From: Aspidapion aeneum
Taxonomy: Eukaryota; Arthropoda; Insecta; Coleoptera; Brentidae
Length of the DNA: 64,000 bases
Assembly (NCBI GenBank): GCA_963576565.1
Contig: OY755038.1
Coordinates: forward strand, 14,950,087-15,014,086
Reading direction: 5' to 3'
Under the pieces are notes generated by a model that was given only the letters and a program-made list of their open reading frames with translations, was not told where the DNA came from and did not search any database. Position numbers and translations under genes: made by a program. Shown here piece after piece: positions 62,501 to 64,000 of the stretch (position 1 is the stretch's first letter; every line of letters starts with the position of its first letter).

Positions 62501-64000
62501 CCACGTTCACTATTAACCACCACTTTTGATATTTTTCCTTTAGAACTAAAAATAAGTTTAAAATAAGTAAATCTTGGTCTTTCGATTACTGTATTGTATC
62601 TATTTAACAAAAATCTCCCTCAAATACATACATCTGGTATGTAGTCGCATCTAATTTATTGAATCTGATCATGTGTAGACATGAATAGCTAAAAACAAAA
62701 AGCAGGCAAGAAATACCAGCAGTGGAAATTGAAAAAGAACCCCCTAACCATGACAGCACATTGTCTTAGTCGTGTCAACACCAATTGTGTTTGTTCCGAC
62801 TGCGTGACGTCGTCGGTGTCGGTCAGCGGAATTATAAGAAAAATTTCTATTTGTACTTTAACACCCTCTATGTAATATTGTAAGGTAGTTGGACGATCAT
62901 TCTTATTCAACTTATTTTGCTATTTTTAGATCATACTGCGTGTATTTGGAGCATAGATTCGACAAGATGTCTGCTGCAGTACACCGGTCATTCGGGATCT
63001 GTCAATTCGATCCGGTTCCATCCGTCAAAGGATCTAGTACTTACCGGGAGTGGGGATTGCTTTGCACACATTTGGCAGGCTGCCTTAAATTGGGACTTAC
63101 CAGTAAGTAGGGTGCATGTAAATCATATATAAATAAAAGTTAGATCGACGTTCTTTAAAATGGAAAACCTATGGGGCTTTTCATGTCAACCCGGCCACCT
63201 TTTGCACCCTAAAATTTTGATTTTAATAAAAATTTATTTTTTGGTTCCTCTATAGATACCGATTACACCAAGATAAAAAATTGGAAAAAATGTTGCAATT
63301 TCTTAAATCTACAGGGTGTTTTATCTTCTTATTTGGGCAAAACATATCCATGGTTTATGATTTTTCCAGACAAAATACGAACTTTGCAAAAAAATTTTAC
63401 TACTGTTTAGAAATAAGAACAAGAGGCTTTAAGAAAATACTCTGCCAATATATGGGCCCCTAAGCTCACACTAGGTACTATAGTTATAGTGTACGTGTGA
63501 GCTAATATAACTAAAAACTAAAATATATTTTATTCAACTCCAGACTAAATTACCTTTTGTTTGATACCACACAAGCCATGTTTTGACTTAAACTCAAATT
63601 TTTGAAATCTACCCCCACCCTTAAAAAAACAAAAACTAAAATGTATTTTGTTAAACTCCGGACTCAATTACCTTTCGTTTGATATCACACACGCCATATT
63701 TTCACTTAAACTCTAATTTTTGAAATATACCCCCACCTTTTTTTTTAAATAAATTAAAATGTATTTTGTTTAACTCTAGACTCAATTACCTTTCGTTTGA
63801 TATCACACACGCCACATTTTCACTTAAACTCTAATTTTTGAAATCTACCCCCACCCTTTTATTTGGTTTGTGTTCGGTGGATTTTGTTCATTTTTAAACG
63901 GGACCATCTCGGCCCAAAACCCAGCCTAGGTACCAAATTTCATTAAAATCGGTCAAGCGGTTTTTGAGTTATGCGCGTTGGTCGTTACAGACATACAGAC
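29937..64000 (+). CDS. WDR37: WDR37-like WD-repeat protein (3' partial)
   Basis: Four coding exons are visible: 29937-30159, 37103-37210, 39827-40015 and 62930-63102; phases 1, 1, 1, 0 match across GT-AG introns. The start is the ATG at 29937; the frame is open slightly upstream but has no earlier ATG. About 230 N-terminal residues are seen. They comprise a basic/Ser-rich start, an amphipathic coiled-coil segment ([28 protein letters not shown]), a conserved linker (TSKIVSSFK) and the first WD repeats ([49 protein letters not shown]). The linker and repeat order match vertebrate WDR37, which works with PACS proteins; that partner is family knowledge. Intron 3 is about 22.9 kb and holds an antisense receptor gene. 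The remaining WD repeats lie to the right of the window. Confidence 0.9.
30274..30395. mobile_element. Palindromic MITE, copy 3
   Basis: Termini ccatattatatcttttgag and complement caaaaataatgatatg; core atagcataggctgac. It lies about 115 bp inside intron 1 of WDR37. Confidence 0.65.
31190..31590 (+). pseudogene. 3' end of a CR1/Jockey-like LINE
   Basis: One frame reads [10 protein letters not shown], later VYEVLPR, a stop, then [18 protein letters not shown] and YYSFDFLS followed by stop. The FKxxV-x-FL-x3-YYS pattern is typical of the ORF2 C-terminus of insect non-LTR elements. An aaaataaattaaactaaact tail follows (31568-31588). It lies in WDR37 intron 1 in sense orientation. Confidence 0.6.
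32096..32763 (-). mobile_element. TCTG-microsatellite repeat element, copy A
   Basis: Inverted relative to copies B and C. It ends in TAGCTCACAC-type inverted termini. It contains three ~115-bp sub-repeats (gatatcaaacgaaagg) and the phrase ataactcaaaaaccgcttgg, here shortened, then a short ACAG microsatellite. Non-coding. Confidence 0.75.
32985..33117. mobile_element. Terminal fragment of the 4696-6242 foldback family
   Basis: It matches the right arm from gtatagcaaaaatctg through aatcccatcgaaaatgggac to the terminus tgctgta, with scattered substitutions. Confidence 0.8.
33762..34544 (+). mobile_element. TCTG-microsatellite repeat element, copy B
   Basis: It begins TTTTAGCTCACACA and carries (TCTG)n at about 33899-33987. 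The phrase ataactcaaaaaccgcttggc follows, then three sub-repeats containing gatatcaaacgaaagg, ending agtgtgagcttaggggccc plus tattggcagaatatttt. Copies A and B form a large inverted pair about 1 kb apart. Confidence 0.8.
34978..36046. repeat. Palindrome-bearing satellite, ~148-bp unit
   Basis: About seven units start near 34985, 35130, 35278, 35428, 35580, 35717 and 36027. Each opens with the palindrome GCTAACTTTATATAAAGTTAGC or a variant, followed by aaaacacca, a poly-T run, gcacggcaaattttttg, tttacggataattaacggc and ttgtgcaca. Some units between 35700 and 36000 are shortened. It lies in WDR37 intron 1. Confidence 0.88.
36190..36430. repeat. Interspersed repeat with acgatagctcctaaac core, copy 2
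   Basis: Counterpart of 23425-23700, same orientation, with the same ordered phrases. Confidence 0.55.
37103..37210 (+). CDS. WDR37: WDR37 exon 2
   Basis: Acceptor aattttag, donor gtaagt. It encodes the rest of the coiled coil ([16 protein letters not shown]) and an acidic linker ending ISKALTKK. It was too short for ORF detection and was found by phase-matching. Confidence 0.85.
37325..38954. mobile_element. Foldback split by a nested TCTG element
   Basis: The termini TACAGGTTGTCTCATTATA (37325) and complement (ending 38954) begin arms of about 380-450 bp: 37325-37705 returns inverted at about 38515-38954. The centre is occupied by copy C of the TCTG family (37709-38504). Confidence 0.8.
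37709..38504 (+). mobile_element. TCTG-microsatellite repeat element, copy C
   Basis: Same layout as copy B with a shorter (TCTG)n at about 37830-37875. It carries an extra GC-rich block of about 70 bp at 38297-38370 (taagcgcactcgcaaggagc...) that interrupts the third sub-repeat and is absent from the other copies. Confidence 0.8.
39827..40015 (+). CDS. WDR37: WDR37 exon 3
   Basis: Acceptor cttttag, donor gtaagg. It encodes the TSKIVSSFK linker and the first WD blade ([17 protein letters not shown]), ending GTASA plus one base. Confidence 0.9.
40127..40157 (-). terminator. Candidate poly(A) signals after the Ir21a array
   Basis: On the - strand AATAAA occurs at 40152-40157 and 40127-40132, just downstream of the last (truncated) array copy. 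None occurs in about the first 700 bases after the stop of the complete copy, so read-through to this point is conceivable. AATAAA also occurs by chance in this AT-rich DNA, including inside array copies. Confidence 0.35.
40180..40962 (-). pseudogene. Ir21a terminal-exon copy G (truncated)
   Basis: The most diverged copy. The leader has a TAA, the pore-TM2 region has lost part of its sequence, and homology ends within S2 near 40335 (after GTGIYGTL). Unrelated sequence and AATAAA follow. It is the array's distal end. Confidence 0.8.
40968..42300 (-). pseudogene. Ir21a terminal-exon copy F
   Basis: Same leader lesions as copy E. The frame from 42083 runs 293 codons (TM1 to end of S2), then a small deletion puts a stop just before TM3; a further one-base deletion follows. 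The C-tail remains as a separate 62-codon frame ending TRTLEYIE. Confidence 0.85.
42306..43653 (-). pseudogene. Ir21a terminal-exon copy E
   Basis: The leader has a TAG and a ~15-bp deletion that removes the GDVGL region. An ATG created by a frameshift just before TM1 (43436) opens 376 codons through TM1, pore, S2, TM3 and C-tail. The 5' half matches copy F base for base over long stretches; the 3' half carries the markers of copy D. Confidence 0.85.
43659..45022 (-). pseudogene. Ir21a terminal-exon copy D
   Basis: ATG at 45022; the leader has an in-frame TAA and a one-base frameshift before TM1. From TM1 to the C-tail it is open (about 349 codons). It shares RFRAKNF and KVLERISI with copy E and not with copies A-C. 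Confidence 0.85.
45028..46392 (-). pseudogene. Ir21a terminal-exon copy C
   Basis: ATG at 46392 opens 89 codons of the alternative S1 leader ([12 protein letters not shown]...), which end in a stop where TM1 begins (QW then TAA). A second stop follows the pore loop (MK then TAA). S2 to the C-tail is open (294 codons from 45912). The junction with copy B is six bases between stop and ATG. Confidence 0.85.
46398..47741 (-). pseudogene. Ir21a terminal-exon copy B
   Basis: It starts 9 bases after the stop of copy A. The S1 leader differs from copy A ([19 protein letters not shown]). The ATG seen in other copies is lost by a one-base deletion, the Trp codon before TM1 is TAG, and five codons at the end of TM1 are deleted. 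From the pore to the C-tail it is open (344 codons) and near-identical to A. Confidence 0.85.
47751..49098 (-). CDS. Ir21a: Ir21a terminal exon, copy A (complete)
   Basis: Acceptor attttag, leading G, then 448 codons. It holds the rest of S1 ([18 protein letters not shown]), TM1 ([19 protein letters not shown]), the pore loop, TM2 ([14 protein letters not shown]), S2 with [11 protein letters not shown]3 ([18 protein letters not shown]) and a Lys-rich tail ending TRTLEYIE. It is the only copy that is open throughout and has a proper acceptor. Confidence 0.88.
47751..58439 (-). CDS. Ir21a: Ir21a-like ionotropic receptor (5' incomplete), canonical form
   Basis: Exons on the - strand are 58439-58204, 52301-52013, 50161-49954 and 49098-47751 (stop TAA at 47753-47751). 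Phases agree (0, 1, 2) with GT-AG borders, giving about 690 residues. The order is N-terminal domain ([12 protein letters not shown]; then [19 protein letters not shown]), linker, S1 lobe ([33 protein letters not shown]), [13 protein letters not shown]1, pore loop, TM2 ending [10 protein letters not shown]2 lobe, TM3 and a basic C-tail. Similarity to Drosophila Ir21a (cool-sensing co-receptor in dendrites) is from memory of the family. The segment upstream of 58439 must end with one leftover base and was not found. The gene lies antisense in WDR37 intron 3, and one intron carries a gypsy element. Confidence 0.8.
49460..49745. other. GC-rich island inside an Ir21a intron, unexplained
   Basis: It is markedly richer in G+C than its surroundings and open in several frames on both strands (for example 106 codons + from 49424, 67 codons - from 49700). 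No domain was recognised. It could be a fragment of an imported or older coding sequence, or of a GC-rich repeat. Confidence 0.35.
49954..50161 (-). CDS. Ir21a: Ir21a exon, start of S1 ligand-binding lobe
   Basis: Acceptor cttttcag, donor gtaaaa. It encodes [32 protein letters not shown] and [17 protein letters not shown]. The leftover AG joins the G at 49098 to give Arg-Tyr-Asn-Tyr. Confidence 0.85.
50162..52012. other. Ir21a intron with candidate TIR element
   Basis: No exon is seen. A pair of 17-bp inverted sequences, AAGTGGCACCGCGTCAT (51168) and its one-mismatch complement (51713-51729), may bound a ~560-bp element. An A-run lies near 50500. Confidence 0.4.
52013..52301 (-). CDS. Ir21a: Ir21a exon, N-terminal domain part 2
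   Basis: Acceptor ctctttaag, donor gtaaat. It contains [31 protein letters not shown] and [11 protein letters not shown], ending INWWSEEK plus one base. The GVFRLYYNQ block is typical of the region before S1 in antennal-type IRs. Confidence 0.8.
52592..53488. mobile_element. ~900-bp foldback with ~430-bp arms
   Basis: Termini ACAGTGTCCCCCATAATG and complement GGGGGGCACTGTG. Most of the left arm (52592-53010) returns inverted at 53045-53488 with few mismatches; the loop is about 30 bp. A TA microsatellite abuts the right end. Confidence 0.85.
53489..53537. repeat. (TA)n microsatellite
   Basis: About 24 uninterrupted TA units directly at the right end of the foldback, probably expanded from its TA target site. 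Confidence 0.9.
53578..53761. mobile_element. ~184-bp MITE
   Basis: It starts tacaaggtgattc and ends gaaacaccttgta; short imperfect inverted ends. It sits between the TA run and the gypsy LTR. Confidence 0.45.
53822..54236 (-). repeat. 3' LTR of gypsy element
   Basis: 415 bp with a TATA-like tatatata (54034) and GC-rich centre; essentially identical to the 5' LTR (one difference noticed, ctatcaacc/ctattaacc). Confidence 0.92.
54406..56211 (-). pseudogene. Gypsy pol remnant: RT end, RNase H, integrase
   Basis: 601 codons open from [14 protein letters not shown] (RT thumb/connection) through RNase H ([13 protein letters not shown]) to integrase. Integrase has an HHCC zinc region (HLGVNK, CRRCSTC) and catalytic [15 protein letters not shown] and GMVERFNKT. 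The frame breaks near 54455; the last part ([19 protein letters not shown]) continues in another frame to about 54243. RT fingers/palm with the YxDD box are absent. RT sequence also continues upstream in a different frame to about 56340, where the deletion junction lies. Confidence 0.9.
56244..56594 (-). pseudogene. Gypsy gag N-terminus fused to RT sequence
   Basis: 116 codons. Residues 1-85 form a Gln/Asp-rich coiled coil ([24 protein letters not shown]) like N-terminal gag of some insect gypsy elements. After about residue 86 the frame reads RT DNA out of register. The fusion marks the internal deletion. Confidence 0.75.
56640..57370 (-). repeat. ~120-bp tandem repeats in the gypsy leader
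   Basis: About six units carry gaatagaacgtcgtagaatg, attctagaaa, cttacttttgaaat and taatgtcgaagtcgg. They lie between the 5' LTR and gag, where the packaging and leader signals of such elements reside. Confidence 0.8.
57488..57902 (-). repeat. 5' LTR of gypsy element
   Basis: 415 bp. The primer-binding region is immediately inside (- strand attggtgtcagaagtg). The flanks atac/atat are compatible with a decayed or imperfect 4-bp target duplication. Confidence 0.92.
58204..58439 (-). CDS. Ir21a: Ir21a exon, N-terminal domain part 1
   Basis: Acceptor ttattatag, donor gttagt. It encodes [19 protein letters not shown] and on to ...FEFLTSQ. An internal Met (58380) is a possible but less likely start, since the frame is open and protein-like before it. 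Confidence 0.72.
58560..58885. repeat. Interspersed repeat, copy 2 of 2
   Basis: Counterpart of 11745-12060, same orientation and phrase order. Confidence 0.6.
58886..60374. other. Intron sequence upstream of the first visible Ir21a exon
   Basis: AT-rich. It should hold the missing 5' exon(s) of Ir21a if the gene is fully nested in WDR37, but no - strand segment with a signal peptide and phase-1 donor could be supported. A less AT-rich patch lies at 59000-59170. Confidence 0.3.
60375..61059. mobile_element. 685-bp TIR element with nested hairpins
   Basis: Termini AAGCCTTTTTCCTCG (left) and complement (right), with gttact/agtaac and gtgacgtca/tgacgtca repeats just inside both ends. Two internal hairpins: ccaccccgattcaaaaaacg (60560) with its complement near 60634-60653, and ttctgtggta (60674) with taccacagaa (60693). 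Confidence 0.65.
61865..62600 (-). pseudogene. Antisense LINE reverse-transcriptase C-terminus remnant
   Basis: The - strand reads [27 protein letters not shown], a stop, [19 protein letters not shown], then [30 protein letters not shown] and RRKRGRLKL, with stops and frame changes. The order (VNVDKT, YLG, tail with LICYGLVQR) is that of the RT thumb and C-terminal region of insect non-LTR elements. No endonuclease or catalytic YxDD is present. Confidence 0.75.
62930..63102 (+). CDS. WDR37: WDR37 exon 4
   Basis: Acceptor tatttttag, donor gtaagt. It completes the Asp of GTASAD and encodes [28 protein letters not shown] and [11 protein letters not shown]. The gap from exon 3 is 22.9 kb. Confidence 0.9.
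63435..64000 (-). mobile_element. TCTG-microsatellite repeat element, copy D (cut by window end)
   Basis: Same orientation as copy A. It begins aaaatactctgccaatatat and cctaagctcacac, has three gatatcaaacgaaagg sub-repeats (complement), then ccgcttgaccg-type sequence and the start of the ACAG run at the edge. It lies just after WDR37 exon 4. Confidence 0.8.

Overview
The window is animal nuclear DNA, almost certainly from an insect. Genes are split by GT-AG introns, the sequence is very AT-rich, there are no operons, and one gene is an insect ionotropic receptor (Ir21a type). The dense load of palindromic (foldback) elements would fit a large, repeat-rich genome such as a beetle, but the order cannot be fixed from sequence alone.

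Layout. (1) 578-10086, + strand: the last five coding exons of an RNF4/Degringolade-like RING E3 ligase; its 5' end lies before the window. Its introns carry a threefold tandem duplication around one exon and several foldback elements. (2) 7.3-29.9 kb: intergenic repeats. These include a decayed mariner, a minisatellite, LINE scraps, a complete BEL/Pao retrotransposon (14837-21897, one 1855-residue frame, near-identical LTRs, 5-bp target duplication), a 2.5-kb foldback with internal tandem repeats, and several TIR elements. (3) 29937 to beyond the right edge, + strand: the first four coding exons of WDR37. Introns 1 and 2 hold a palindromic satellite, copies of a TCTG-microsatellite repeat family and a nested foldback. 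(4) 40.1-58.4 kb, - strand, inside the ~23-kb third intron of WDR37: an Ir21a-like receptor gene. Its final exon, encoding the end of S1, the channel, S2 and the C-tail, is followed head-to-tail by six further copies of about 1.35 kb. Only the promoter-proximal copy joins the upstream exons in frame and is complete; the others carry stops, frameshifts or deletions. (5) 52.6-62.6 kb: a foldback, an internally deleted Ty3/gypsy element lying inside the Ir21a gene, further TIR elements and an antisense LINE reverse-transcriptase remnant.

How the parts relate. The RING ligase and WDR37 are independent housekeeping-type genes. Ir21a is a chemo/thermosensory receptor nested antisense in WDR37. The most unusual part is the Ir21a terminal-exon array: its 3' halves look homogenised by unequal exchange or gene conversion, while the 5' (S1) parts are of two distinct kinds. 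Exon borders were assigned by hand from splice consensus, reading phase and remembered family similarity. No alignment or database search was run.
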